Shown in pieces: positions 54,184 to 62,622 of a DNA stretch of 64,000 nucleotides; position 1 is the stretch's first letter, and each line of letters starts with the position of its first letter. A model generated the notes under the pieces. It was not told the DNA's origin. It did not search any database and saw only the letters and a program-made list of their open reading frames with translations. Origin of the DNA: Empedobacter stercoris (lineage in GTDB: Bacteria; Bacteroidota; Bacteroidia; Flavobacteriales; Weeksellaceae); NCBI RefSeq assembly GCF_965137335.1, contig NZ_CBCRZD010000011.1; one strand, written 5' to 3'. A program made the position numbers and the translations under genes.

Positions 54184-54558
54184 ATGGCTTTTAAAAGTTT
54201 ACGACCAATAATCTGGACAAAAGATTTACAAAAAACAACAAAATTCTATAAGAAATTAGGTTTTAAGATTGCAGAACAAAATGAAGATTGGATTTGGGCC
54301 TGCTTACAAAAAGACGATGTCGAAATTATGTTAGCTTATCCAAATGAAGGGGCAGATTTTAAACAAGCCAATTTTACAGGTTCATTTTATTTTGTCGTTG
54401 ATAATGTAGATGAATTATGGAATCAAGTAAAAAATGATTGTGAAATTGTTTACGAAATCGAAACTTTTGAATGGGATATGCGCGAATTTGCAATATATGA
54501 CAACAATGGTTATATTTTACAATTTGGCCAAGAAATAGAAATTACATTTGAGGATTAA
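54184..54558 (+). CDS. VOC-superfamily (glyoxalase/bleomycin-resistance fold) protein
   Basis: A 124-residue single-domain VOC protein built of two beta-alpha-beta-beta-beta modules. Key strands are LRPIIWTKDLQKTTKFYKKLGF and FYFVVDNVDELWNQVKN, ending in MREFAIYDNNGYILQFGQE. The metal-binding Glu near the end (GQE) is present, but the first His is absent. The family spans enzymes and antibiotic-binding proteins, so function is open. The stop codon overlaps the spacer of the next start (one base), so these three genes form one unit. Confidence 0.83.
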   Translation: MAFKSLRPIIWTKDLQKTTKFYKKLGFKIAEQNEDWIWACLQKDDVEIMLAYPNEGADFKQANFTGSFYFVVDNVDELWNQVKNDCEIVYEIETFEWDMREFAIYDNNGYILQFGQEIEITFED

Positions 54559-54559
54559 G

Positions 54560-54811
54560 ATGCTAACAAAACGATATTACAACATTATTTTAATGCTGCT
54601 TATTCTTGTTATTCCTTTCGTTTTTTATTTGCTTATCTCAACTATGATGAGTATTAAAAACGAAACTGATGGAATTGAAACATGTATCTCTTCTATTACT
54701 GGGAAAAATTTATGTTCACAAATCGATCAATTAAAAGTTACAATTTACATTGATATGATTGTGATTATTTTTTGGCTTGCACTAAAAAAATTAATCATAA
54801 AGAAAAAATAA
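54560..54811 (+). CDS. small two-helix membrane protein
   Basis: An 83-residue protein with two transmembrane helices (about 8-30, IILMLLILVIPFVFYLLIS, and about 58-78, IYIDMIVIIFWLALKKLII) and two cysteines in the loop between them (ETCISS and KNLCSQ), possibly a disulfide. I start it at ATG 54560; a TTG four codons earlier is less likely. It lies one base after the VOC gene and shares a base of its TAATG with the pentapeptide gene. No family recognised. Confidence 0.7.
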   Translation: MLTKRYYNIILMLLILVIPFVFYLLISTMMSIKNETDGIETCISSITGKNLCSQIDQLKVTIYIDMIVIIFWLALKKLIIKKK

Positions 54812-55383
54812 TGCATACAAATTATCATTTTGAAGAAACATTTTTTCAACATAATTTCACTGAATCTCGAAACGTTATTGGCGATTATGAAAATTGTAAA
54901 TTTATTAGTTGTGATTTGAATACTTTGGATTTGAGCAATGTAAAATTTATCAATTGTGAATTTATTGAGTGTAATCTAAGTAATTCGAAACTTATCAATA
55001 CAAGTTTTCAGCAAGTTGAATTTAAAAATTGTAAAATGATTGGATTTAATTTAGAAGTATGTAATCAGTTTGGGCTTAATGTTTTTTTTGAGCGTTGCAT
55101 TTTAAATGATTCTACTTTTTATCAATTACCCCTTCAAAAATCAAAATTTATCGAATGTTCATTGCAAAATGTTGACTTTTCATATACAGATTTAAGTCAC
55201 TCTTACTTCAATAATTGTGATTGTTTAAATGCAATTTTTGATCAAACCAATTTGAAGCAAGCAAATCTAAAAACATCTTATAATTTTAGAATTAACCCAA
55301 ATGAAAATCAATTGAAGGGAGCCGTCTTTTCGAAAGAAAATATCATTGGTTTAGTACAACATTTAGGTTTGAAAATAGAATAA
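54811..55383 (+). CDS. pentapeptide-repeat protein
   Basis: A 190-residue protein made of A(D/N)LXX-like repeats, for example CKFISCDLNTLDLSNVKF, CEFIECNLSNSKL, CSLQNVDFSYTDLSH and FDQTNLKQANLK. It folds as a right-handed quadrilateral beta-helix. Qnr and MfpA use this fold to shield gyrase, and this protein is close to Qnr in size (about 215), but I see no loop or C-terminal features that establish it as Qnr. The start overlaps the previous stop codon (TAATG at 54809), indicating coupled translation. I reject an upstream in-frame start at 54772. Confidence 0.85.
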   Translation: MHTNYHFEETFFQHNFTESRNVIGDYENCKFISCDLNTLDLSNVKFINCEFIECNLSNSKLINTSFQQVEFKNCKMIGFNLEVCNQFGLNVFFERCILNDSTFYQLPLQKSKFIECSLQNVDFSYTDLSHSYFNNCDCLNAIFDQTNLKQANLKTSYNFRINPNENQLKGAVFSKENIIGLVQHLGLKIE

Positions 55384-55386
55384 CAA

Positions 55387-55412
55387 AAAAGTCCGAGAAA
55401 TCTCGGACTTTT
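55387..55412. terminator. bidirectional terminator between convergent genes
   Basis: AAAAGTCCGAGA / TCTCGGACTTTT around two A, serving the pentapeptide gene on plus and pnp on minus. Confidence 0.85.
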
Positions 55413-55432
55413 ATTTATGTATAAAAACTTAA

Positions 55433-57619
55433 TTAAGCTTCTGGTTTATCTTGAGGTTTATCCTCTTTCTTATCTGCTGGTTTAGCAGGTTTTTCTGTTC
55501 TCTCTGGTTTTGGCAATAATGCTTTACGAGATAATTTCATTTTCTTTTTATCATCGTAACCTAAGAATTTAACATCAATTTTATCACCGATGTTTACAGA
55601 ATCCTCTACTTTTTCTAAACGTCTGTGCTCTAATTCTGAAATATGAACTAACCCTTCAACTCCTTTAGAAATTTCAACAAAAGCACCGAATGGTTTAATT
55701 GATTTTACAACTGCATGGTAAGTTGCTCCAGCTTCAGGAACAAATGCAATTTGTTTAATTTTTTCAATTACTTTATCGATATTTTCTTGGATAACACCAT
55801 TAATTTCAACGCGACCTGTTGTTTCTAATTCTGTAATTGCAATAACAGTTTCTGTTTCTTTTTGCATTTCTTGAATCACTTTTCCACCAGGACCGATAAC
55901 TGCTCCGATAAATTCTTTTGGAATTTCCATCACAACAACTTTAGGTGCATTTGGTTTTAATTGTGGACGAGGCGCTGGTAATGTTTCTAATAATTTACCT
56001 AAGATGTGCTCACGACCTTCTTTTGCTTGTAATAAGGCAGTTTCCATGATTTCCATCGATAAACCTTGAACTTTAATATCCATTTGACAAGCTGTGATAC
56101 CATCTGCTGTTCCTGTTACTTTAAAGTCCATATCTCCTAAGTGATCTTCATCTCCTAAGATATCAGACAATACAGTAAATTTCCCAGATTTTGTATCTGT
56201 AATTAACCCCATTGCAATTCCTGAAACTGGTTTTTTCATTTGTAAACCTGAATCCATTAATGCTAACGTTCCTGCACAAACTGTTGCCATAGAAGAAGAA
56301 CCGTTAGATTCTAAAACTTCAGAAACGATACGAACTGTGTAAGGACAATCGTCTGGTAACATTTGAGCTAATGCACGTTGAGCTAAATTTCCGTGACCAA
56401 TTTCACGACGAGAAGTTCCTCTTAATGGACGAGCTTCACCTGTTGAGAAAGGAGGGAAATTATAGTGTAAAAAGAATTTTTCGTCGAAGTTTGTTACTAC
56501 ACCATCAACCATATTCGCATCTTTAGAAGATCCTAAAGTTACTGTAGCCAATGCTTGAGTTTCACCACGTGTAAAAATTGCTGATCCATGAGTTGATGGT
56601 AAATAATCAACTTCTGTCCAAATTGGACGAATTGTTTTTGGATCACGACCATCTAAACGAATTCCTTCATTCAAGATCAATTGACGTACAGCTTCTTTTT
56701 GTACATCATGGAAATAGATGTGAGCAAAAGGTGTAACACGAGCTAATTCCTCTTCATCATCAGCATATTGAGCTAAGAAATCTGCTTCAACTTGAGCAAA
56801 TTTTTCACCTCTTTCGTGTTTGTCAGATGGGTGTTTCGCAATATCATAGTATTTATCATATCCATAAGCCCATACTTTTTCGCGAATTTCTTCGTCATGA
56901 GTTTCGTGATTGTACTCACGTTTTGGAGTTGATTTTCCTACTTTAGCAGCTAAGCTTTCTTGTGCTTCAATTTGTTTTTTGATTTCCGCATGGGCAAATT
57001 CGATTGCGTCTAACATTTCGCGCTCAGAAATTTCACTCATTTCACCTTCAACCATTACAACAGAATCTTTAGAAGCACCTACCATAATATCGATATCTGC
57101 TTGCGCTAATTGTTCTAATGAAGGATTAATCATCAATTCACCATTCAAACGAATAACACGAGCTTCTGAAATTAATGTGAAAGGAATATCTGTAATTGCA
57201 ATGGCTGCTGATGCAGCTAAACCAGCTAAAGCTTCTGGCATTACATTTTTGTCATAAGAAATAAGTGAGATCATTACCTGAACCTCAGCATGAAAATCTT
57301 CTGGAAACATTGGGCGTAAAACACGGTCTACTAAACGCATTGTTAAGACCTCATCATCTGATGGTTTTGCTTCTCTTCTGAAGAAGTTCCCTGGGATGCG
57401 TCCTCCTGCATAGAATTTTTCTCTATAATCTACTGTTAAAGGTAAAAAGTCTACACCTGGATTAGCTTCTTTGTTTGCTACAACTGTAGCTAATAACATG
57501 GTGTCGCCCATGCGTACAACCACAGATCCATCAGCTTGTTTAGCTAATTTCCCTGTTTCAATTGTAATTTCTCTTCCGTCTGAAAGAGTAATTTTTTCTG
57601 TGATCGCCTGTGGAATCAT
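55433..57619 (-). CDS. pnp: polynucleotide phosphorylase
   Basis: A 728-residue 3'-5' phosphorolytic exoribonuclease. Two RNase PH domains (about 10-225 and 310-545) with catalytic FTRGETQALATVTLGSS and REIGHGNLAQRAL. KH domain (about 560-620) with IGPGGKVIQEMQ. S1 domain (about 630-695) with KPFGAFVEISKGVEGLVHISEL. An acidic/basic low-complexity tail (KPAKPADKKEDKPQDKPEA) may dock partners of the degradosome-like complex. It follows rpsO, the classic order, with a terminator between. Confidence 0.97.
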   Translation of the reverse strand: MIPQAITEKITLSDGREITIETGKLAKQADGSVVVRMGDTMLLATVVANKEANPGVDFLPLTVDYREKFYAGGRIPGNFFRREAKPSDDEVLTMRLVDRVLRPMFPEDFHAEVQVMISLISYDKNVMPEALAGLAASAAIAITDIPFTLISEARVIRLNGELMINPSLEQLAQADIDIMVGASKDSVVMVEGEMSEISEREMLDAIEFAHAEIKKQIEAQESLAAKVGKSTPKREYNHETHDEEIREKVWAYGYDKYYDIAKHPSDKHERGEKFAQVEADFLAQYADDEEELARVTPFAHIYFHDVQKEAVRQLILNEGIRLDGRDPKTIRPIWTEVDYLPSTHGSAIFTRGETQALATVTLGSSKDANMVDGVVTNFDEKFFLHYNFPPFSTGEARPLRGTSRREIGHGNLAQRALAQMLPDDCPYTVRIVSEVLESNGSSSMATVCAGTLALMDSGLQMKKPVSGIAMGLITDTKSGKFTVLSDILGDEDHLGDMDFKVTGTADGITACQMDIKVQGLSMEIMETALLQAKEGREHILGKLLETLPAPRPQLKPNAPKVVVMEIPKEFIGAVIGPGGKVIQEMQKETETVIAITELETTGRVEINGVIQENIDKVIEKIKQIAFVPEAGATYHAVVKSIKPFGAFVEISKGVEGLVHISELEHRRLEKVEDSVNIGDKIDVKFLGYDDKKKMKLSRKALLPKPERTEKPAKPADKKEDKPQDKPEA

Positions 57620-57710
57620 TCGTCTTCTTTGTATTTAATTCGTCTAAAGTCAAAGCCGTTTGCTTTAACTGCATTATATAAAGATATATATCTTATTTTA
57701 ATTTATAACA

Positions 57711-57744
57711 AAAAAAAAGGCAATTTCTACGGAATTGCCCTTTT
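57711..57744 (-). terminator. intergenic terminator/attenuator between rpsO and pnp
   Basis: AAAAGGGCAATT / AATTGCCTTTT with one bulged base on the minus strand, then TTTTTTTT. It ends rpsO transcription; pnp transcription could include readthrough. Confidence 0.7.
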
Positions 57745-57759
57745 ATATTGTGTTTAAAA

Positions 57760-58029
57760 TTACTTACGTAATCCTAATTCAGCGATAATCGCACGATATC
57801 TTGTGATATCTTTTTTCTTTAAGTAGTTCAATAACGCTTTACGTTTACCTACTAACATAACCAATGATCTTTCTGTATTAAAATCTTTTTGATTTTGTTT
57901 TAAGTGACCAGTTAAATGGTTAATTCTGTAAGTGAATAATGCGATTTGTCCTTCTGCAGATCCTGTATCTGTTGCAGATTTACCGTGCTTTGCGAAAATT
58001 TCGCTTTTTACTTCTGATGTTAAGTACAT
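57760..58029 (-). CDS. rpsO: 30S ribosomal protein S15
   Basis: An 89-residue small-subunit primary binder of 16S rRNA. Landmarks are GSAEGQIALFTYRINHLTGHLKQNQKDFNTERSL and the conserved LLNYLKKKDITRYRAIIAELGLRK end. Length matches the family exactly. A -7 box TACATTTG lies at 58066-58073 on the minus strand, 36 bases upstream of the start. The long leader could host S15 autoregulation, but I cannot see a defined structure. Confidence 0.97.
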   Translation of the reverse strand: MYLTSEVKSEIFAKHGKSATDTGSAEGQIALFTYRINHLTGHLKQNQKDFNTERSLVMLVGKRKALLNYLKKKDITRYRAIIAELGLRK

Positions 58030-58065
58030 GCCAATATTATTTAATAATTATTATGTAATGAGGTG

Positions 58066-58073
58066 CAAATGTA
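58066..58073 (-). promoter_or_regulatory. -7 box TACATTTG of rpsO
   Basis: Fits TAnnTTTG on the minus strand, 36 bases before the rpsO ATG. Confidence 0.5.
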
Positions 58074-58335
58074 CAACTAATTTTTAAAATTAATTTATTT
58101 TTCGAAAAATAAAAAGAGACCATTTTTGGTTGGTATGGTCTCTTGTTGGTTTGGTTTAGTTTGATTTAATAGATAATAGAAAGTGATGTATTTTCTATTA
58201 AATCGAAAAAGGTTTGTTTAGTTGTAAAAGACTTGCTTTCACGATTGATTGGTAGGTTAAAAGTCGGCTTGATTTTTTTTAAAAAAATCAATAGGTTGGT
58301 TAATAATTATTATAAAATAATTTAGGTAGGTATGA
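58074..58335 (-). other. long 3' region with terminator and inverted repeats, between the mechanosensitive-channel gene and rpsO
   Basis: No gene is seen. A terminator-like hairpin (AAGAGACCAT at 58114-58123, ATGGTCTCTT at 58135-58144, followed on the minus strand by TTTTTATTTTT) lies almost 200 bases beyond the stop of the gene at 58336. A second 11-bp perfect repeat (GATTTAATAGA at 58163, TCTATTAAATC at 58194) lies in between. The whole could be a long 3' untranslated region or an unannotated small RNA. Confidence 0.45.
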
Positions 58336-59154
58336 TTAATCTTCAATAATTCGTATTTTTTTATTCGTAATGATTTTTATTGGATAAACTACTTTTTCAT
58401 TTTCTGTTTGTATGGTCATACATATGTTGTTAATTGCAATTATTACGCCTTTTACATCATCTTCGATAATGATTTTTTGACCAATTTCAAAATTTCTATT
58501 GGTATAAAAAGACAGTAACAATCGATATATAACATCTTTTGATCCTAATCCAAACGCAATAGCTAATGTCAAAAATATTGAGCCTAAGATAAGTGACAGA
58601 TTATTGGTTATCAAGTCTGTATTTACTCCTGCTTGGTTTAATGACGTAACAATTGTAAAAATAAGGATGATATAAAAAATTATATTACTTATAATATTCG
58701 CTCCATTGAGGTCGATTGATTTGATTAAACTTTTCAAAAAAGATTTGATATAATTTGCTAAGTAAAAACCTCCAGCAAATATCAGAACTGCGCTAAAAAA
58801 TTGAGGTAAATAATCTACAATTCTTCCTATTTGGTTTGAAACAACTGTTAACCCAAAAATATCAGATCCAATGATTATAATTAATAAGATAATAAACAAT
58901 CTTACAAATTGTAATATAATTACTCCTGGATCTATTTCAATTGAAGAGTTTTTCAACACTTCGTTATTATTCAATGCATTTTTTAATTTATCTATTTTAG
59001 ACAATCTCAAAATGTATTTGGTCAATAATAAGATTAATTTTAGCAAGATATAAGACAAGATAAGAAATACTATACCTCCTACTACTTTCGGGAATATTAG
59101 TACTATTTCTTGATACAAACTTTCTAACAAGCTAAAATTTAAACCTATATTCAT
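58336..59154 (-). CDS. MscS-type mechanosensitive ion channel-like membrane protein
   Basis: A 272-residue membrane protein with four or five helices. The MscS-like pore-lining helix ends in GSIFLTLAIAFGLGSKDVIYRLLLSFYTNRNFEIGQKIIIEDDVKGVIIAI (about 190-240), the sequence where the pore meets the beta domain. It is short and lacks the long C-terminal vestibule of MscS. Likely an osmotic or regulatory channel. It follows the small acidic/basic gene by 11 bases, in an operon behind a sigma factor. Confidence 0.83.
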   Translation of the reverse strand: MNIGLNFSLLESLYQEIVLIFPKVVGGIVFLILSYILLKLILLLTKYILRLSKIDKLKNALNNNEVLKNSSIEIDPGVIILQFVRLFIILLIIIIGSDIFGLTVVSNQIGRIVDYLPQFFSAVLIFAGGFYLANYIKSFLKSLIKSIDLNGANIISNIIFYIILIFTIVTSLNQAGVNTDLITNNLSLILGSIFLTLAIAFGLGSKDVIYRLLLSFYTNRNFEIGQKIIIEDDVKGVIIAINNICMTIQTENEKVVYPIKIITNKKIRIIED

Positions 59155-59165
59155 ATACTCTATTT

Positions 59166-59378
59166 CTAGTTATCTTCTTTATCTTTTTTATTCGATTGAT
59201 TGGTTGATTTCTTTTTTCCTATTCCAAAGAAATTACCAATTGTACTTGGATATTTTACTGAAACCAAATCGGCAACTTCTAATGATAGTTTTATCAAAGC
59301 AACATCGTCCATTACTTTTTGCTTTAATGTTTCTGGAAGCTTCTCGTCGGCTAGTATAGTCTTAAAAGGATTTTCCAT
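59166..59378 (-). CDS. small conserved protein of the sigma-factor operon
   Basis: A 70-residue protein (MENPFKTILADEKLPETLKQKVMDDV, then IKLSLEVADLVSVKYPSTIGNF, then a Lys/Asn/Asp tail). The first 45 residues look helical and could be a partner or regulator. No signal peptide, no anti-sigma motif. Its ATG lies three bases after the TAA that ends the full-length sigma frame, typical of coupled translation. Similar small proteins beside sigma factors and channels exist in Flavobacteriia in my recollection; unverified. Confidence 0.65.
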   Translation of the reverse strand: MENPFKTILADEKLPETLKQKVMDDVALIKLSLEVADLVSVKYPSTIGNFFGIGKKKSTNQSNKKDKEDN

Positions 59379-59381
59379 AAA

Positions 59382-59948
59382 TTACAAAGCATTATAAATT
59401 TTTAGTAAACGATTTTTTGCTCTATTTATTCTCATTTTGGTTGCACTTTAACCAATCTCTAAAGTTTCCGAAATTTCTTTAATTGAAAAATCATCTTGGT
59501 ATTTCATAAGTAGTATAGATTTATCTTCTACCTCTAATTTTTTAAGAGATTGTGTTAGTTTTTCGATTTTTAGTTCAAAAATTTCTTTGTCATCAATTAC
59601 TTGCTCATTATAATTATCAACCAAATCATCCGTCATCGAATAATTTTTTCTCTCTTCCTTTATTTTGCGTTGTACATGATTGACACAAAAATTATATGTA
59701 AAAGAATATAGCCAAGTTGAGAATTTTGATTTTGACTGATAGGTTTTAAGTTTTACAAACAACTTAACAAAAATATCATGTGTCATATCTTGTGCTTCTT
59801 CTTGTTCTTCTACAAAACTCAGACACTTGTTATATACCGTATGTGCATACCTGTCATACAATACTCCAAACAAATGTTGATTTTTTGTTTCGACAATCTT
59901 ATACACCAAAATGTCATCATCTAAATGTTCTAATGGATCCTTTGACAT
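59382..59948 (-). pseudogene. sigma-70 family (ECF) RNA polymerase sigma factor with an in-frame stop in region 4
   Basis: Start at ATG 59948 (MSKDPLEHL; a TTG start at 59963 is less likely). Region 2 is clear (LFGVLYDRYAHTVYNKCLSFV, AQDMTHDIFVKLF, FSTWLYSFTYNFCVNHVQRK, about 28-100). Region 4 begins VEDKSILLMKYQDDFSIKEISETLEIG and is cut by TAA (59448-59450, codon 167). The frame continues without shift through SATKMRINRAKNRLLKIYNAL to TAA at 59382-59384, restoring the recognition helix. GAA Glu to TAA is a one-base change. The truncated 166-residue product could not bind the -35 region. Confidence 0.82.
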
Positions 59949-60078
59949 TTCAACTGCTTTCAATATTATGACACATGGTTACTTATTTGGTCACACATTT
60001 TTTTTCATTTATTTTTGAAAAACATTTCGTAAGACACCAAAGTAATCGAATATCTATTTATAATACAATAATGTACAA

Positions 60079-60109
60079 AAAAAACCGATAAATAAAATAT
60101 CGGTTTTTT
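60079..60109 (-). terminator. intrinsic terminator after the rhodanese gene
   Basis: AAAAAACCGATA / TATCGGTTTTTT stem, seven-base loop, with an A/T run on each side, 23 bases after the stop at 60133. Confidence 0.85.
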
Positions 60110-60132
60110 ATAAATAATTAATGATTAACAAA

Positions 60133-60468
60133 TTATTTTTCTAAAACATCTAAGACGTCTTGAAAACCTCCTCCATTAAAAATCTCGTCTACACCTTGTT
60201 CTTGTAAATATTGAGCAGCTTGACCTGAACGGTTTCCACTTCTACAAAATACAACAATTGGTCTTGACATTGCTTTGAACTCTTCTACTCTCGTAGGCAC
60301 TTCTCCCAATGGAATATTGATCGCATTTGGAACAAATCCATCAGTTTCTAATTCATACGGTTCGCGAACGTCTACTAATGTTACATTAGCATTATTAATT
60401 GCTTCTACTGTTGTCATTTTAATCACTCTTTTTCTATTTTTTATCCAATCAATAATTTTGCCAAGCAT
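60133..60468 (-). CDS. rhodanese-like sulfurtransferase domain protein
   Basis: A 111-residue single rhodanese domain with active-site loop FCRSGNRSGQAA and catalytic Cys in VVFCRSG (about 75-82 from this start), plus LVDVREPYELE and GGGFQDVLD. I use the ATG at 60468, whose first 17 residues (MLGKIIDWIKNRKRVIK) are short and basic. The ATG at 60417 (MTTVEAINN) is a good alternative, and 60570 would overlap the peptidase gene. It starts one base after the stop of pepO, so the two are coupled. Confidence 0.83.
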   Translation of the reverse strand: MLGKIIDWIKNRKRVIKMTTVEAINNANVTLVDVREPYELETDGFVPNAINIPLGEVPTRVEEFKAMSRPIVVFCRSGNRSGQAAQYLQEQGVDEIFNGGGFQDVLDVLEK

Positions 60469-60469
60469 A

Positions 60470-62491
60470 CTACCAAATTCTAATACGATCTTTTGGTGCT
60501 TTGTACAACTTATCTCCTGGTTTTGTTTGAAATGCTTCGTGGAATGCATCAATATTAATGATTGGTCCAAAAGAACGGTAATATCCAGGTGAGTGTGGAT
60601 CTGTTTTTACTTGATTTACTAAAGCTTCATCTGTTGCTTTGGTTCTCCAAACTGTTGCCCAAGACATAAAGAAACGTTGTTGTGGCGTATATCCATCAAT
60701 ATTTCCGTAAGTACCTTTGTCTTTTAAATACATTTGCAATGCATCAAAAGCTACTGAAACTCCTCCTAAATCACCAATATTTTCACCAGACGTAAAAATA
60801 CCATTTACATGTGTTCCTTTTACTGGCTCATAGCTATCATATTGTTTTGCTAAAGCACTAGTTGCTGCTTTAAACTTTTCTTCATCTTGAGCTGTCCACC
60901 AGTTTACAAGGTTTCCTTCCCCGTCAAATTTAGCTCCAGAATCATCAAATCCATGAGAAATTTCGTGACCAATAACAGCTCCAATTCCTCCAAAGTTTAC
61001 ACCTGCATCTGCTCTATAATCATAGAATGGTGCTTGTAAAATTGCTGCTGGGAAAACGATTTCATTATTTGTTGGATTGAAATAAGCATTTACAGTTTGT
61101 GGTGACATTCCCCAACGTGTTTTGTCAACTGGTTTTCCAAAATCTTTTAAATTATCTTGGAATCTCCATTGGCTGTACGCTAAGTTATTTTCGATTAAAG
61201 AACCTCCGTTATTAATTGATTTAACTTTTAATCCAGAGTAATCTTTCCATTTATCAGGATAACCAATTTTTACCGTAAATTTATTTAATTTCTCTATTGC
61301 TTTTACTTTTGTATCCTTCGACATCCACTCCAAATTATTGATGTGCATATCAAAAGATTTGAATAAATAGCTGATCAACTCTTGAGCTTTTGCTTTTGCT
61401 TCTGGTGGAAAATTATCTTTTACATAAATTTGCCCTAATAACTCACCTACCGTTCCGTTCACATAAGATAATCCTCTTTTATCTAAAGCTCTTTGTTCTT
61501 TTTGACCTGATAATTTTTTTCCGTAAAATTCAAAGTTCAATTTCTCCAATTCTGTTGTAGAACTATTAGAAAAAGAATCAATTAATTTGAATTTCAAATA
61601 ATCTTTAATCAAAGGTAAATTCTCTTGATTAATGATTTTATCTAAGTTTTTATAATAATCTAATTCGCGAATAATTACTTTATCAGGATTAATTCCGAAA
61701 GATTTTACAAATTTCACAACATCAACATTTTTAGAGAAAGCACCCGCTTCTGTTAATGTTACCAGATTGTATGATTTATTCGGATCACGACTTTCCTCAA
61801 CTGTTTTGATGTATTTTGCCATCATTTTCTCAAAAGCAACAATTTTTGGCCCTTTTAAATCGCGCGTTTTAGATCCTGTAAAAGGGAAAACTTGATCAAT
61901 ATATTGATTTAAATTCGCTAAAGTTTCCGCATTTTTAGCATCTTCTTTTTGATAATACGTTTTACCCAAAGTCAAACCGATACTTCCTAAATAAACCGCA
62001 TTTTGCTTACTGTTTTTCATATCAGTATAAACAGAAATTCCATAAAAAGGGTTTTCACCAATCGGTGTAACTTCTGTTAAATAAGCTTGTAAATCCGTTA
62101 AATTCTTGATTGCATCAATTTGCTTTAAATATTTTTGTATCGGAGCTAAACCTGTTTTATCACGCGCTTCCATATTTGTATAAGCATTGTAAAGGTCAGA
62201 GATTTTTTGCTCGTTAGAATCTTGTTCATATTTATTATTCAATAAATCTTTTACTAACTTCAACGATACTTTATCTGTATTCTCTCTCAACTCATCAAAA
62301 CTCCCCCATCTTGCTCTGTCAGAAGGAATTTCTGTGATTTTCATCCAATTACCATTCACATGATTATATAAATCATCTTGAGGGCGAACAGACTTATCCA
62401 TGTAATCAGGATTAAAAGCTTGATAAGATTCTTGAGCAAATGCTAAGACTGAAGTACAAGCAAATGCTGCAACAAATAGTTGTTTTTTCAT
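60470..62491 (-). CDS. pepO: M13-family zinc metallopeptidase (PepO/neprilysin type)
   Basis: A 673-residue secreted endopeptidase (signal peptide MKKQLFVAAFACTSVLAFAQ). The N-terminal M13 domain (about 40-420) and catalytic domain (about 470-673). The zinc site is VIGHEISHGFDDSG (about 505-518) with the third ligand Glu in GENIGDLGGVSVAFDAL (about 566-582). VNAYFNPTNNEIVFPAAILQAPFYD is typical of the substrate site. The C-terminus keeps the family end KAPKDRIRIW, suggesting a complete enzyme. Divergent from tdh across a perfect inverted repeat. Confidence 0.94.
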   Translation of the reverse strand: MKKQLFVAAFACTSVLAFAQESYQAFNPDYMDKSVRPQDDLYNHVNGNWMKITEIPSDRARWGSFDELRENTDKVSLKLVKDLLNNKYEQDSNEQKISDLYNAYTNMEARDKTGLAPIQKYLKQIDAIKNLTDLQAYLTEVTPIGENPFYGISVYTDMKNSKQNAVYLGSIGLTLGKTYYQKEDAKNAETLANLNQYIDQVFPFTGSKTRDLKGPKIVAFEKMMAKYIKTVEESRDPNKSYNLVTLTEAGAFSKNVDVVKFVKSFGINPDKVIIRELDYYKNLDKIINQENLPLIKDYLKFKLIDSFSNSSTTELEKLNFEFYGKKLSGQKEQRALDKRGLSYVNGTVGELLGQIYVKDNFPPEAKAKAQELISYLFKSFDMHINNLEWMSKDTKVKAIEKLNKFTVKIGYPDKWKDYSGLKVKSINNGGSLIENNLAYSQWRFQDNLKDFGKPVDKTRWGMSPQTVNAYFNPTNNEIVFPAAILQAPFYDYRADAGVNFGGIGAVIGHEISHGFDDSGAKFDGEGNLVNWWTAQDEEKFKAATSALAKQYDSYEPVKGTHVNGIFTSGENIGDLGGVSVAFDALQMYLKDKGTYGNIDGYTPQQRFFMSWATVWRTKATDEALVNQVKTDPHSPGYYRSFGPIINIDAFHEAFQTKPGDKLYKAPKDRIRIW

Positions 62492-62545
62492 ATTTCTACT
62501 AAGTATTTTTGATACGATTTGTCGAGATTTCTTCGACCTTTGTTA

Positions 62546-62594
62546 CAAATCTACTAAATTAAGTTTAGAAATTTAGTAGATTATTTTACCTTTG
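62546..62594. promoter_or_regulatory. divergent promoter region with 13-bp inverted repeat
   Basis: AATCTACTAAATT (62548-62560) and AATTTAGTAGATT (62570-62582) form a perfect inverted repeat with a 9-base spacer. The pepO -7 box TAGATTTG (62546-62553, minus) overlaps the left arm; the tdh -7 box TACCTTTG (62587-62594, plus) begins four bases beyond the right arm. The position suits a regulator controlling both genes, but no regulator is adjacent. Confidence 0.5.
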
Positions 62595-62622
62595 GTATAA
62601 ACAAACAAAAGTAACTTTTAAA

